Positions 8,897 to 17,391 of a DNA stretch of 64,000 nt are shown here, in pieces. The stretch comes from Shimia sp040225985 (lineage in GTDB: Bacteria > Pseudomonadota > Alphaproteobacteria > Rhodobacterales > Rhodobacteraceae): positions 124,001 through 188,000 of the forward strand of contig NZ_JBBPEU010000007.1 of assembly GCF_040225985.1 (NCBI RefSeq). The letters are read 5' to 3'. The translations under genes were made by a program, and so were the position numbers. How positions within the stretch are numbered: the first letter of the stretch is position 1; every line of letters starts with the position of its first letter. Under the pieces are notes generated by a model. The model saw only the letters and a program-made list of their open reading frames with translations, was not told the origin of the DNA and made no database searches.

Positions 8897-10669
8897 TCAG
8901 CCGCCCAAGGCCAGCCCTTCCCGACGCGGATCGGCCCCGCCTTGCAGGGTCTCGCCAATGGAAATCGCGTGGATTCCGGAATTGAGCGCGCGCAGCTTGG
9001 TTTCGAACCCCATCGCCTCAAGCCCCGGCGCGAGGTCTTCAGCCTCAATATCGTAAAGACCAAAGCGATTGATGCGATGCGGCAGGGACACGGCCTGCTG
9101 CACGTCAAGCCCCCAGTCCAGATGGGCGATGATGGCATTGGCCACGTATGAGATGATCCGGCTGCCTCCGGGTGATCCGATGGCCAGAACCGGCGCGCCA
9201 TTGTCCAGAACGATGGTCGGCGCCATAGACGAGCGCGGCCGTTTTCCCGGTTCGACCCGGTTGGCGATGGGGATGCCTCCGCGATGCGAGCGGAACGAGA
9301 AGTCAGTCAGCTGGTTGTTCAACAGGAACCCGCCCGCCATCAGGCGACTGCCAAAGGCGTTTTCGATGCTGGCCGTCATCGACAGCACATTGCCATAGGA
9401 ATCGACAATAGAGACATGTGTGGTTGAGGGCGCGGTGCGCTCTTCATCGTCGGCGCGAAGATGCCCATGATCAAAGGTTGGGGTTCCTGGCGATGCCTCG
9501 GGCAGCTTGTCTTCGCGCCGGAGAAGTTCGGACCGGTCATTCAGATAGCTTCGCTGCAGCATGCCCTGCACGGGCACCGGCACAAAATCGGTGTCCGCCA
9601 CGTAACGGCCCCTGTCTGCAAACGCCAGACGGGTGGCATCCCCGATCAGCCGCCATGTGTGCGGATTGTCTGGCCCCAAGCCAGTCATATCGAACGGGGA
9701 CAAAAGGCCCAGAATTTGCCCGACCGCCAAGGCCCCCGAAGACGGAGGCCCCATCCCGCAGACGTCATATCCCCGATAGTCGGCGCAGACGGCAGGACGC
9801 TCCTTGACCTGATAGAGGGCCAGGTCCATCTCGGCCAACCACCCCGGGCGCGGCGCAGTGCGTATGGCTGACAGGATGTCCTTGGCAATCTGACCAGTAT
9901 AAAAGGGCGCGGCCCCTTGCGCAGCTAAGACTCTCAGACTGTTGCCATAGTCCGGATTTTTCAGGAGCTGCCCCGCTTGCAACGGTTGCCCGTCCGGCAG
10001 GAAATAGGCTGCGGTTTCAGGATGCACGGCAAGGCGCGCGGCATCGCGTGTAACGGATTGTGCCATGCGCGGCGAGACGGCAAAACCGGACTCGGACAGC
10101 CGGATCGCCTCGTCAAACAGCGTCTGCCATTGGACCTTGCCCCATTTTTGATGCGCGGTTTCCATCAATAGGGGGGTGCCGGGCACGCCTACGGACAGGC
10201 CGCCCACCACCGCCTCGAAAAACTTGTAAGGTTCGCCATCTTCGCGCTGCAACATGCGGGGTGTGGCTGCCAGCGGGGCGGTTTCGCGCGCGTCCAGCGT
10301 GGTAATCTCGCCGGATTCGCTGTCATACCAGACAAGAAACGCCCCTCCGCCAAGACCCGAGCTTTGCGGCTCGACCAGGCCAAGTACCGCCTGCACAGCA
10401 ACCATGGCGTCGGCTGCCGTGCCCCCTGCGGCCAGAACCCGCCCGCCTGCTTGCACGGCCAGCGGATGCGCCGCCGCGACCATCCAGTTCTCCGCCTCGA
10501 CCGGTTGCCCGACCTGTTTCGCCTGAAACTGGGCCTCAAGCCCGGCCACCATGGCCCCGCCTAGGGCCGTCGCTGTTTCGGGGGCCACGGCATCTGCGGC
10601 CTCTTGGGCCATAACAGCAGAGCCCATGACCGCAAGAATTGCTGAAAAACGGCACAAAAATTTTCGCAT
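8897..10669 (-). CDS. ggt: Gamma-glutamyltransferase (gamma-glutamyl transpeptidase)
   Basis: 590 residues from the ATG that follows an AGAGGG ribosome binding site and opens a signal peptide (MRKFLCRFSAILAVMGSAVMAQ). An in-frame start 63 bases upstream adds only a poor leader. The precursor is cleaved at the catalytic Thr in PSTTHVSIVDSYGN to give large and small subunits. GSPGGSRII and GSRLMAGGFLLNNQL are family signatures. It hydrolyses or transfers the gamma-glutamyl group of glutathione and similar peptides in the periplasm. It lies just past the terminator of the dehydrogenase gene, so it has its own promoter. Confidence 0.93.
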   Translation of the reverse strand: MRKFLCRFSAILAVMGSAVMAQEAADAVAPETATALGGAMVAGLEAQFQAKQVGQPVEAENWMVAAAHPLAVQAGGRVLAAGGTAADAMVAVQAVLGLVEPQSSGLGGGAFLVWYDSESGEITTLDARETAPLAATPRMLQREDGEPYKFFEAVVGGLSVGVPGTPLLMETAHQKWGKVQWQTLFDEAIRLSESGFAVSPRMAQSVTRDAARLAVHPETAAYFLPDGQPLQAGQLLKNPDYGNSLRVLAAQGAAPFYTGQIAKDILSAIRTAPRPGWLAEMDLALYQVKERPAVCADYRGYDVCGMGPPSSGALAVGQILGLLSPFDMTGLGPDNPHTWRLIGDATRLAFADRGRYVADTDFVPVPVQGMLQRSYLNDRSELLRREDKLPEASPGTPTFDHGHLRADDEERTAPSTTHVSIVDSYGNVLSMTASIENAFGSRLMAGGFLLNNQLTDFSFRSHRGGIPIANRVEPGKRPRSSMAPTIVLDNGAPVLAIGSPGGSRIISYVANAIIAHLDWGLDVQQAVSLPHRINRFGLYDIEAEDLAPGLEAMGFETKLRALNSGIHAISIGETLQGGADPRREGLALGG

Positions 10670-10730
10670 GGTTCGCCCTCTCCCTATCGCGCCCCGCCAT
10701 GCTAGCCAGTTTTTCGGACGGGGCCAGCCC

Positions 10731-10761
10731 AAAGAAAAAGCCGCACCCTTTGGTGCGGCTT
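10731..10761 (-). terminator. Rho-independent terminator of the 2-hydroxyacid dehydrogenase gene
   Basis: AAGCCGCACC and GGTGCGGCTT form a perfect ten-base-pair stem with a four-base loop. On the minus strand it is followed by TTTTTCTTT. It lies 23 bases past the dehydrogenase stop and upstream of ggt. Confidence 0.9.
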
Positions 10762-10783
10762 GTGATTGACCCGTGTAGCCGGA

Positions 10784-11770
10784 TCAGAGCATCGCGGGGA
10801 CGACAAGGTCCGGCGGGCGGTGCCCGTCGTCAAAGGTCTTGATGTTGATCAGAACCTTTTCGCCCATTTCAAGGCGCCCCTCGACCGTGGCCGACCCCAT
10901 ATGCGGCAGCATCACGACATTATCGAGCTGCATCAAGTCAGGGTTGATCTCGGTGCCATGTTCGTAAACGTCAAGACCAGCGCCAGCGATCTCACCCGCC
11001 TTGAGCATCCGTACCAGTGCATTTTCATCTACGACCTCGCCGCGCGACGTGTTGATCAGATAGGCATCGGGTTTCATCAACTTCAACCGGCGCGCATTCA
11101 TCAGATGGAAGGTCGAGGGCGTATGCGGGCAATGCACCGTAATCACGTCCATGCGCGCGACAAGCTGATCAAGGCTTTCCCAATAGGTCGCTTCAAGGCT
11201 TTGTTCGACCTCGGGGCGCAAGCGACGCCGGTTGTGATAGTGGATCTGCATCCCGAAGGCACTGGCGCGGCGGGCGACGGCCTGACCGATGCGGCCCATG
11301 CCCAGAATACCCAGACGTCGCCCGGCCAGCCGACCGCCCAGCATTGCGTTCGGGGCCCATCCCGTCCATTCGCCCTTGGCCATCAGGCGCAGCCCTTCGG
11401 GTACGCGGCGGATCGCACCAATCATGATCGCCATGGTCATGTCAGCCGTGTCATCGGCCACCACGCCCGGCGTGTTCGACACCAGAACTCCCCGCTGGCG
11501 CGCGGTTTCCACGTCAATGTGGTCGACCCCTGCGCCGTAATTTGCGATCAGTTTGAGCCGACCGCCTGCTTGGGCAATCATCGTCGCGTCGATCTGATCC
11601 GTCAGGGTCGGCACAAGAACATCTGCCTCGGACATCGCCGCTACAAGCTCTTGCCGCGTCATCGGCGTGTCATCGTCCCGCAGCCGCACGTCGAACAATT
11701 CCGAAAGTCTTGTTTCCACCGCTTCCGGCAAGCGTCGCGTAACGACAACACTCAGGCGTTCCTTTGGCAT
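10784..11770 (-). CDS. D-isomer-specific 2-hydroxyacid dehydrogenase (glyoxylate/hydroxypyruvate reductase type)
   Basis: 328 residues. The chosen ATG follows GGGAGG at good spacing. An ATG 18 bases earlier lacks a ribosome binding site. The catalytic-domain start is VVVTRRLPEAVETRL. The NAD(P) site is GRRLGILGMGRIGQAVARRA, the catalytic Arg is in NTSRGEVVDE, and the catalytic His is in MLPHMGSAT. The presence of NRRRL after the Rossmann beta2 strand suggests NADPH preference. The likely reaction is reduction of glyoxylate or hydroxypyruvate, but the substrate is not certain. It is read alone and ends at a strong terminator. Confidence 0.88.
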   Translation of the reverse strand: MPKERLSVVVTRRLPEAVETRLSELFDVRLRDDDTPMTRQELVAAMSEADVLVPTLTDQIDATMIAQAGGRLKLIANYGAGVDHIDVETARQRGVLVSNTPGVVADDTADMTMAIMIGAIRRVPEGLRLMAKGEWTGWAPNAMLGGRLAGRRLGILGMGRIGQAVARRASAFGMQIHYHNRRRLRPEVEQSLEATYWESLDQLVARMDVITVHCPHTPSTFHLMNARRLKLMKPDAYLINTSRGEVVDENALVRMLKAGEIAGAGLDVYEHGTEINPDLMQLDNVVMLPHMGSATVEGRLEMGEKVLINIKTFDDGHRPPDLVVPAML

Positions 11771-11870
11771 CCGGGCCTCCCAATCCATTGCAATTCAGCG
11801 CGTTGATGTCACACTGCCCCACACATAGACGGGGCACAAGAACCCGCGTGAGAAACGAGCAGAAAAAACA

Positions 11871-12395
11871 GTGCAGATGATCGGATTCCTGAAACGACAA
11901 CTGGCGGTCGCCTTTTGTGCAGCGGCTGTATCTATCGCCCTCGTGGGGTCGACCATCGCGGAACAGGCGCGTGGGCCGGTGACGAACCTGCCAATCCCGC
12001 GCTATGTCTCGCTCAAGGCCAGCAAAGCCAACGTTCGGCGCGGCCCGTCCCTGTCACATCGGATCGACTGGGTATTTACGCGCCGGTCCATGCCGCTGGA
12101 AATTACCGCTGAACACGGCCACTGGCGCCGCGTGCGTGACATGGAAGGCGCAGGCGGCTGGATTCACTATTCGCTGCTGTCGGGGGTGCGCACCGTCATC
12201 GTCGAAAACGACATGCAACCGCTGACCGTGCGCCCCGAAGCCAACACCCCCGCTGTGGCGCATCTTGAGCTGGGTGTGGTGGCGCGCTTGGGGGAATGCG
12301 ATACCGACTGGTGCAAGATCAGCTCGGGCGGCTACAAGGGCTGGGCGCCCAAGGCCGTGCTGTGGGGTGTCGCGGCGGACGAAATCCGCGAGTAG
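11871..12395 (+). CDS. Secreted SH3-domain protein
   Basis: 174 residues from a GTG, or 172 from the ATG six bases later. An N-terminal signal peptide (LAVAFCAAAVSIALVGSTIA) is followed by two bacterial SH3-like repeats. The first, SLKASKANVRRGPSLSHRID, carries the usual NVRxGPS pattern. The second starts LTVRPEANTPAVAHLE and ends DWCKISSGGYKGWAPKAVLWG. These domains bind cell wall or peptide ligands. Homologues in Rhodobacterales are annotated only as SH3 domain proteins. It is divergent from the dehydrogenase gene with a 100-base shared promoter region. Confidence 0.8.
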   Translation: MQMIGFLKRQLAVAFCAAAVSIALVGSTIAEQARGPVTNLPIPRYVSLKASKANVRRGPSLSHRIDWVFTRRSMPLEITAEHGHWRRVRDMEGAGGWIHYSLLSGVRTVIVENDMQPLTVRPEANTPAVAHLELGVVARLGECDTDWCKISSGGYKGWAPKAVLWGVAADEIRE

Positions 12396-12422
12396 CATCC
12401 CGGACGTTGCCAGAGGGCAGGC

Positions 12423-12941
12423 ATGACAGACCGCGAATATCAAACTTTCGGAGATCAGCCTGCCGTCCGTATCGAATGGGCCGGTCTTCGGGACGCAGAG
12501 CACCTGCGCCCTTTGCTATTGGCACTCTATCGACACGATACACCCGACGCTCCGGAACCTTCGCAGGAGCAGGCGGATGAGCACGTCGCGTTGTTACTGA
12601 ACTCCGCGACACCCCACAGGCTCGCGATCGCTTGGGATTGTGATGGGTTGGCCATCGGACTTGCCGCTGTGGCAATACTCACCTCGGTCAGCGATCCGCG
12701 GCGCGAACGGTGGCGTCAAATAGAACTGAAAGAGTTGTTCGTCCTGCCAAGCCATCAAAACAAAGGGGTTGGTGAAAGCCTTTTCAACTGGATCGAGAAA
12801 GAGGCCCACGCGGCGGGCGCCTGCCGCCTGGACTGGCATGTGAGATCTGACAATGCCCTTGGCATTGCCTTTTATCTTCGACTGGGAGGCACCATGGTTG
12901 AGAACCGATCAAGTATGCGAAAATCACTCATCGGGTTCTAG
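12423..12941 (+). CDS. GNAT family N-acetyltransferase
   Basis: 172 residues. The acetyl-CoA binding motif A reads ELFVLPSHQNKGVGESLFNW, with the R/QxxGxG/A pattern as QNKGVG. Motif B follows in the NALGIAFYLRLGGTMV segment. The first 45 residues are polar and give no clue to the substrate. It begins 28 bases after the SH3 gene stop on the same strand, so the two may be read together. The substrate is unknown. Confidence 0.8.
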   Translation: MTDREYQTFGDQPAVRIEWAGLRDAEHLRPLLLALYRHDTPDAPEPSQEQADEHVALLLNSATPHRLAIAWDCDGLAIGLAAVAILTSVSDPRRERWRQIELKELFVLPSHQNKGVGESLFNWIEKEAHAAGACRLDWHVRSDNALGIAFYLRLGGTMVENRSSMRKSLIGF

Positions 12942-12950
12942 CGTGCTGGC

Positions 12951-13640
12951 TTACAGCGCGGCCTCGGCCGCCGCACGGATGGCGCGGATGTTCTCTCCGT
13001 AGACTTCCGGCTTGTCGACGGACCCGCCCTTGAACACGGCGGACCCTGCGACGAAGCAATCCGCACCGGCTGCGACCAGCGGACCGACGGTGTTTGGGTC
13101 CACGCCTCCGTCGACCTGAATATGGACTTCACGATCCCCTATCATCTCGCGGACCTGGCGCACCTTGTCTACGCTGGACGGAATGAATTTCTGCCCCCCA
13201 AAGCCCGGGTTCACGCTCATCACCAGAACCATGTCGCAGAGGTCCAACAGGTGCTCGATCACGCCCGCAGGTGTGCCCGGATTAAGGCTGATCCCGGCTT
13301 TGACACCCTGTGCCTTAATAGCCTGCAGGGTCCGGTGTGGGTGGGGTCCGGCCTCGACATGGGCCACGATCATGTCGGCCCCGGCTTCTGCATAGGCCTC
13401 AATATAGGGATCGACCGGTGCGATCATCAGATGCACGTCCATGAAGGTTTTGACATGCGGGCGAAACGCTTTCACAGCGGGCGGGCCAAAGGTGAGGTTC
13501 GGTACGAAATGACCGTCCATCACGTCGACATGCACCCAATCCGCACCCTGCGCTTCGATGGCCTGAATTTCCTGTCCGAAATTTGCGAAATCCGCAGATA
13601 GAATGGACGGGGCGATCTTGATGGAACGATCAAAGGACAT
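12951..13640 (-). CDS. rpe: Ribulose-phosphate 3-epimerase
   Basis: 229 residues from the ATG giving MSFDRSIKIAPSILSADFAN. An in-frame start 78 bases upstream adds an unconserved leader. It interconverts ribulose 5-phosphate and xylulose 5-phosphate in the pentose phosphate (and Calvin) pathways. Seen motifs are the metal ligands in HVDVMDGHFVPN, the later DVHLMI, MSVNPGFGGQKF and the QVDGGVDPN loop with the catalytic Asp. The length is normal. It is divergent from a small membrane protein gene across a 255-base region rich in TGC/GCA palindromes. Confidence 0.95.
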   Translation of the reverse strand: MSFDRSIKIAPSILSADFANFGQEIQAIEAQGADWVHVDVMDGHFVPNLTFGPPAVKAFRPHVKTFMDVHLMIAPVDPYIEAYAEAGADMIVAHVEAGPHPHRTLQAIKAQGVKAGISLNPGTPAGVIEHLLDLCDMVLVMSVNPGFGGQKFIPSSVDKVRQVREMIGDREVHIQVDGGVDPNTVGPLVAAGADCFVAGSAVFKGGSVDKPEVYGENIRAIRAAAEAAL

Positions 13641-13738
13641 GCAGAGCTCTTTCGATTTTGCGACAGACTGGCGATTCGCCTTTCCTCGGAAAATGGGCGG
13701 CTGCGCACCAAATTGCAATCACACTGACCCAAGGTAAC

Positions 13739-13751
13739 GCTGCAATGCAGC
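13739..13751. promoter_or_regulatory. GCTGCA-A-TGCAGC palindrome, PhaR-like operator candidate
   Basis: A perfect 13-base palindrome that fits the CTGC-N3-GCAG pattern reported for PhaR, the regulator of phasin genes in Paracoccus and Rhodobacter. It lies about 100 bases upstream of rpe and 145 bases upstream of the next plus-strand gene. A looser copy follows at 13837-13848. Confidence 0.45.
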
Positions 13752-13836
13752 AATTTTTAAGATTACCCGACAAAGAAGTGCTTCAAAACAGCACTTTTCT
13801 GCCGAAAAGAACCTAAAACTTCATCAAACCGCAATG

Positions 13837-13862
13837 CTGCACTTGCATTACCATGCTGCAGC
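13837..13862. promoter_or_regulatory. Second TGC/GCA cluster, PhaR-like operator candidate
   Basis: CTGC-ACTT-GCAT is one base from the CTGC-N4-GCAG pattern. A further CTGCAG follows at 13857. The cluster lies 35-60 bases before the membrane protein start, a suitable place for a repressor site. Confidence 0.35.
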
Positions 13863-13895
13863 GCAACATAATTCAATAAACCTGCGGAGAGACCC

Positions 13896-14177
13896 ATGCT
13901 GTCAGTTCATGCAGATACGCCAGTGTTGCCCCGTGCACCACGTAATGGCTTGAATGTCGCCGCTCTCATTTGGCGCAAGGTTGCAGTAACGCGACGGATC
14001 AAAAGGCATTACCACGTGACGGGTCTTTGCGGACTCGGCGGTGGAACGCTTATCCCGGCAATGGCATCGGCCAGTTCGCAGCCGCTGCCCTATGAGAGCA
14101 ACCCGGCTTGGGTTCAGCTTTTGATCGCAGCCATCGTGATCGCGGCCCTGGCCCGACTGGTCTGGGCCAGTCGATGA
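13896..14177 (+). CDS. Hypothetical small membrane protein, 93 residues
   Basis: The ATG is preceded by GGAGAG four bases away. The first half is basic (RKVAVTRRIKRHYH). The C-terminus has one confident transmembrane helix (WVQLLIAAIVIAALARLVW) near residues 72-90. I do not recognise a family. Its promoter region has TGC/GCA palindromes like those at phasin genes, and an H1-like gene follows 113 bases downstream on the same strand, so the two may share regulation. Confidence 0.6.
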   Translation: MLSVHADTPVLPRAPRNGLNVAALIWRKVAVTRRIKRHYHVTGLCGLGGGTLIPAMASASSQPLPYESNPAWVQLLIAAIVIAALARLVWASR

Positions 14178-14290
14178 AACACACGTCCCCGAGAGCCGGG
14201 GAACAGAAACTTTGAACCGGTGCGAAACGCGCAACGGACCGACATCATGGAGCATTTCGAGAGAGTGTTCCGGATTTCAGGAGACTTGAA

Positions 14291-14968
14291 ATGACGACTC
14301 TCATCATGACCCCTTTCACGGCAACGGTGCAGAATATGCATATCTTTGCCACCGCGTTCGAACAGCAACTGCGGTTCAGCTATGCAGTGAGCAAAGCCCT
14401 GTATGAAAGCAACCCTTTCCTGTCACCAGCGGCGCCGGCCAAGGCCGTCGAAACGGACGCAAAGCCTGCGCCCAAACCGCGTGCCCGGGCGGCCAGCAAG
14501 CCGGTAGCGAAAAAGGCCATGCCGACTACCAAGAAGAAAGCAGTGTCGAAACCTGCCGCGAAATCCGTTGCGTCGCGGACAACCACCAAGAAAGCCAGCA
14601 CCAAAGCCACCCCCACGACATCCAAGGTTGAAGCCGTTACCCCCGCTGCCCCCGCAAATGCGACCTCTGCAAAAGCAGTACCGGAACCTGCGGCCCAACC
14701 TGTGGCACCGAAAGCTGAGGCGAAACCTGTCGTAGCAGATACACGAGCGGCAGAAAGCAGTGCCGCCCGCAAGCGAACCCGCGCCCCCTCGAAACCGCCC
14801 GCCATGCCGGCAACCAAGGCCCAAGTGAGCGTCTCTAAGACCGAGACCACCGCCCCTGCGCCGACGGCCAAGGCCAAACCAGCCCCAAATACAACCACCA
14901 AGGCAAAGGCGGCTCAGAAGACGACCGCAAAAACAGCCGCAAAAACCACGAGCAAAGCAAAAGCCTGA
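14291..14968 (+). CDS. Lys/Ala/Pro-rich histone H1-like protein, possibly a phasin
   Basis: 225 residues, ATG preceded by AGGAG. Residues 1-45 are non-repetitive and amphipathic (TATVQNMHIFATAFEQQLRF). The remaining 180 residues are a low-complexity tail of Lys, Ala, Thr and Pro with repeated KKA, AKP and TTKA units. The last third (KAKAAQKTTAKTAAKTTSKAKA) is strongly basic. Such tails occur in histone H1-like proteins and in DNA-binding phasins of the PhaF type. A short helical N-terminal part and the nearby PhaR-like sites favour a polyhydroxyalkanoate granule or nucleoid role, but no phasin domain can be demonstrated. A strong terminator follows. Confidence 0.6.
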   Translation: MTTLIMTPFTATVQNMHIFATAFEQQLRFSYAVSKALYESNPFLSPAAPAKAVETDAKPAPKPRARAASKPVAKKAMPTTKKKAVSKPAAKSVASRTTTKKASTKATPTTSKVEAVTPAAPANATSAKAVPEPAAQPVAPKAEAKPVVADTRAAESSAARKRTRAPSKPPAMPATKAQVSVSKTETTAPAPTAKAKPAPNTTTKAKAAQKTTAKTAAKTTSKAKA

Positions 14969-14992
14969 TCGCATCCGATCTCGTATCTTTTG

Positions 14993-15026
14993 CCGCGTCG
15001 AAGCCCGCTTCGGCGCGGTTTTGTTT
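14993..15026 (+). terminator. Rho-independent terminator of the H1-like gene
   Basis: CCGCGTCGAAGC pairs with GCTTCGGCGCGG (twelve pairs, one G-T) and is followed by TTTTGTTTT. It begins 25 bases past the stop. Confidence 0.88.
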
Positions 15027-15231
15027 TGGCACTCCTGCTCCACAACGCCCAAATTGCGGGCAGTTCGGTCAAGTCCCAAGCACCCGAAACGCCCCAAAGT
15101 CTTTAACCCTCTGAAATCATTCACCTTGCATGAATTGCAAAGCGGCTATTCGCAATCATAACTCGCAAAGTCAGCATTACTGACCCAGCTTTAGGGACAG
15201 GGAGGCCAAGTTTTATTCAACGAGGTCACAC
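15019..15231. other. Spacer between the H1-like gene and the DUF1127 gene
   Basis: 213 bases beginning at the terminator T-run. The distal half is AT-rich for this genome (TGCATGAATTGCAAAG, then ACTCGCAAAGTCAGC) and should contain the DUF1127 promoter. No gene was seen. Confidence 0.3.
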
Positions 15232-15456
15232 ATGGCATATACCAGCATTCACGCACCCGCATCTGCATCGCTTCTGCGTATCCTGGCAAAACCCTTTGTC
15301 GCTGCGGGTCAGGCCCTTACCACGCTGGCTGAGTCCAACAGACGTGTGCAAGAGGCCGACAGGCTGCACGCAATGACAGACGCAGAACTGGCAGCACTCG
15401 GGCTAACACGCGAAGACATCGCCTTGTACGTTTTCAGAGATAGCTTCTATCTCTGA
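15232..15456 (+). CDS. DUF1127 (YjiS-like) small protein
   Basis: 74 residues, ATG preceded by GAGGT. The C-terminal half carries the DUF1127 pattern with RLHAMTDAELAALGLTREDIALYVFRD; the L.a.s..eL..lGl.R.di register is clear. The N-terminus is a helix rich in Ala and Leu. Alphaproteobacteria often encode many short DUF1127 proteins, some of which bind RNA and affect phosphate or carbon responses. The exact role here is unknown. It is monocistronic with a strong start site. Confidence 0.8.
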   Translation: MAYTSIHAPASASLLRILAKPFVAAGQALTTLAESNRRVQEADRLHAMTDAELAALGLTREDIALYVFRDSFYL

Positions 15457-15519
15457 ACCAGCCCATCAGGAAAGAAATAAAATATATTTCAGAAGGTTAA
15501 GGCACGAAAATCGGCGACG

Positions 15520-15536
15520 GGCCAGGTCATGGCCCA
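15520..15536. other. GGGCCA-N5-TGGCCC inverted repeat upstream of dctP
   Basis: A perfect six-base inverted repeat with a five-base spacer, about 105 bases before the TRAP binding-protein start. There is no T-run, so a leader hairpin or operator is more likely than a terminator. Confidence 0.35.
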
Positions 15537-15639
15537 ACCGCCCCGCTACCAAGAAATACGGACTACCCATGTTCAATCCTCTCGGCTAGGCTGCAGGCAG
15601 CACATAAAAACAACACGTGCTTTCTGGGAGGAAAAGAAA

Positions 15640-16653
15640 ATGAACTTTTTGGGTAAAACCGCCGTGGCGGCGATTGCTGTTGCGTTTGCAAGCGAAGCTG
15701 CTGCTACCGAATGGAACGTTTCGGTCTGGGGCAAGCGCCGCGCCTTTACCGAGCATATTGAAAAGCTGGCAGAACTGGTGTCGGAAAAAACCGGCGGCGA
15801 GTTTACGATGAACATCAGCTATGGCGGCCTGTCCAAGAACCGCGAGAATCTTGACGGGATCTCGATCGGCGCCTTTGAAATGGCCCAGTTCTGTGCCGGA
15901 TACCACCGCGACAAGAACCGCGTCGTGACCGTTCTGGAACTGCCTTTCCTTGGCATCTCAAATCTTGAAGAAGAAGTCGCCGTATCCTCGGCTGTCTATG
16001 CGCATCCGGCCGCGACCGAAGAAATGGCACAATGGAATGCCAAGCTGCTGATGACTTCGCCCATGCCGCAATACAATCTTGTCGGCACCGGCGATCCCCG
16101 TACCACGCTGGCTGATTTCGAAGGCATGCGCGTGCGGGCAACCGGCGGCATCGGCAACGCCTTCAAGGCCGTGGGGGCCGTACCCACCTCGGTAACCGCG
16201 ACCGAAGCCTATCAGGCGATGGAATCCGGCGTCGTTGATACGGTTGCTTTTGCTCAACACGCGCACCTGTCCTTTGGCACCATCAACCAGGCTGACTGGT
16301 GGACCGCGAACCTGAACCCCGGCACCGTGAACTGCCCGGTGGTGGTGAACATCGACGCCTATGATGCGCTATCCGATGCTGAACGCGAGGCGCTGGACAG
16401 CTCGATCCCCGAGGCTCTGGACCACTATCTGGCCAACTATGCTCAACTTCTGGCCCGCTGGGACAGCGTTCTGGAAGAAAAAGGTGTTCAGAAGATCGAG
16501 ATAGACGATGCCGTGATCGAGGAGTTCCGCACCAAAGCAGCAGACCCGATCCGCGAAGCATGGATCAAGGACATGGAGGCCCAGGGCCTGCCCGGTCAGG
16601 AATTGTATGATCTGGTCATGAAGACCCTTGCCGATCATCGCAGCGGAAGCTGA
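15640..16653 (+). CDS. TRAP transporter solute-binding protein, DctP family
   Basis: 337 residues from the ATG that follows GGGAGG and opens a signal peptide (MNFLGKTAVAAIAVAFASEAAA). Earlier in-frame codons lack a ribosome binding site and would hide the signal. The mature protein has the DctP fold. GMRVRATGG contains the Arg that usually binds the substrate carboxylate, and NPGTVNCPVVVNIDAYDALS is the typical hinge region. It captures an organic acid in the periplasm for the DctQ/DctM permease encoded next. The substrate is not evident. A predicted leader inverted repeat lies upstream. Confidence 0.9.
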   Translation: MNFLGKTAVAAIAVAFASEAAATEWNVSVWGKRRAFTEHIEKLAELVSEKTGGEFTMNISYGGLSKNRENLDGISIGAFEMAQFCAGYHRDKNRVVTVLELPFLGISNLEEEVAVSSAVYAHPAATEEMAQWNAKLLMTSPMPQYNLVGTGDPRTTLADFEGMRVRATGGIGNAFKAVGAVPTSVTATEAYQAMESGVVDTVAFAQHAHLSFGTINQADWWTANLNPGTVNCPVVVNIDAYDALSDAEREALDSSIPEALDHYLANYAQLLARWDSVLEEKGVQKIEIDDAVIEEFRTKAADPIREAWIKDMEAQGLPGQELYDLVMKTLADHRSGS

Positions 16654-16761
16654 TCCTAACGAGGGGGCGCGCGGACCACTGCGCGCCCCTTGCCGTTTCC
16701 CGGGACGGGGAGCCCTTGGCAAACGGCGCCTTTTTCTCTGAACAACGAGGGGAGCAGAGAT

Positions 16762-17391
16762 ATGGCGGGATCAGCCGCAGTTCTCGAAGACTCCAGCCTG
16801 CTCAGCCGGCTGGATCGCATGTTGTTACCAATCGAACGGTTTTGTGCGCTGATCAGCGGGCTGACCATTTTTTCATTGATGTTTCTCGCGGCTTATTCCG
16901 TGACCGGCCGCAAGTTTTTTGACTCGCCGCTTGCGGGTTATGTGGACTATATCGAAGCCGCGATGCCGCTCATCGCGATCATGGGCGTTTCTTACGTGCA
17001 GCGCGACGGTAGCCATATTCGTATGGATATGATCGTCGGGCATTTGCACGGACGCATTCTGTGGCTGTTCGAATTCATCACTGTCCTTTTGATGCTGGTG
17101 CTGATCGTCGCCCTGACATGGGGCGCCTGGGCCCATTTTGACCGGTCTTTTGACTGTGCCCGTCCGTTGTGCAGTCGGGACAGTTCCATCGACATCGGAT
17201 TGCCGATCTGGCCATCAAAGCTGATTGTGCCTATTGCCTTCGGCGTTCTGGTCCTGCGGCTTTTGCTGCAAGCGTGGGGTTATGCCCGTGCCTTCATTCT
17301 CGGGCTGGAAAACCCGGTTGCGGTGCCGCTGACTCTGACGGTGGAACAACAGGCCCTGCACGAGGCTGAAATGCTTGAGGGGGCGGACTGA
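16762..17391 (+). CDS. TRAP transporter small permease, DctQ family
   Basis: 209 residues from the ATG after GGGGAG. Four hydrophobic segments are seen, near residues 28-50, 65-85, 98-120 and 150-170. The GRKFFDSPLAGYVDYIEAAM and QRDGSHIRMDM segments match the DctQ pattern of the family. The acidic tail ends EMLEGAD. The stop overlaps the DctM start by one base (TGATG). It forms the small membrane subunit linking the binding protein and the large permease. Confidence 0.9.
   Translation: MAGSAAVLEDSSLLSRLDRMLLPIERFCALISGLTIFSLMFLAAYSVTGRKFFDSPLAGYVDYIEAAMPLIAIMGVSYVQRDGSHIRMDMIVGHLHGRILWLFEFITVLLMLVLIVALTWGAWAHFDRSFDCARPLCSRDSSIDIGLPIWPSKLIVPIAFGVLVLRLLLQAWGYARAFILGLENPVAVPLTLTVEQQALHEAEMLEGAD

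Noticed and set aside
14190..14210. Short CCCCG/CGGGG hairpin between the membrane protein gene and the H1-like gene
   Set aside because: Only five base pairs and no T-run; too weak to call a terminator.
14423..15124. Gly/Arg-rich minus-strand frame across the H1-like gene
   Set aside because: It is the reverse reading of the KKA-rich low-complexity tail and crosses the terminator.
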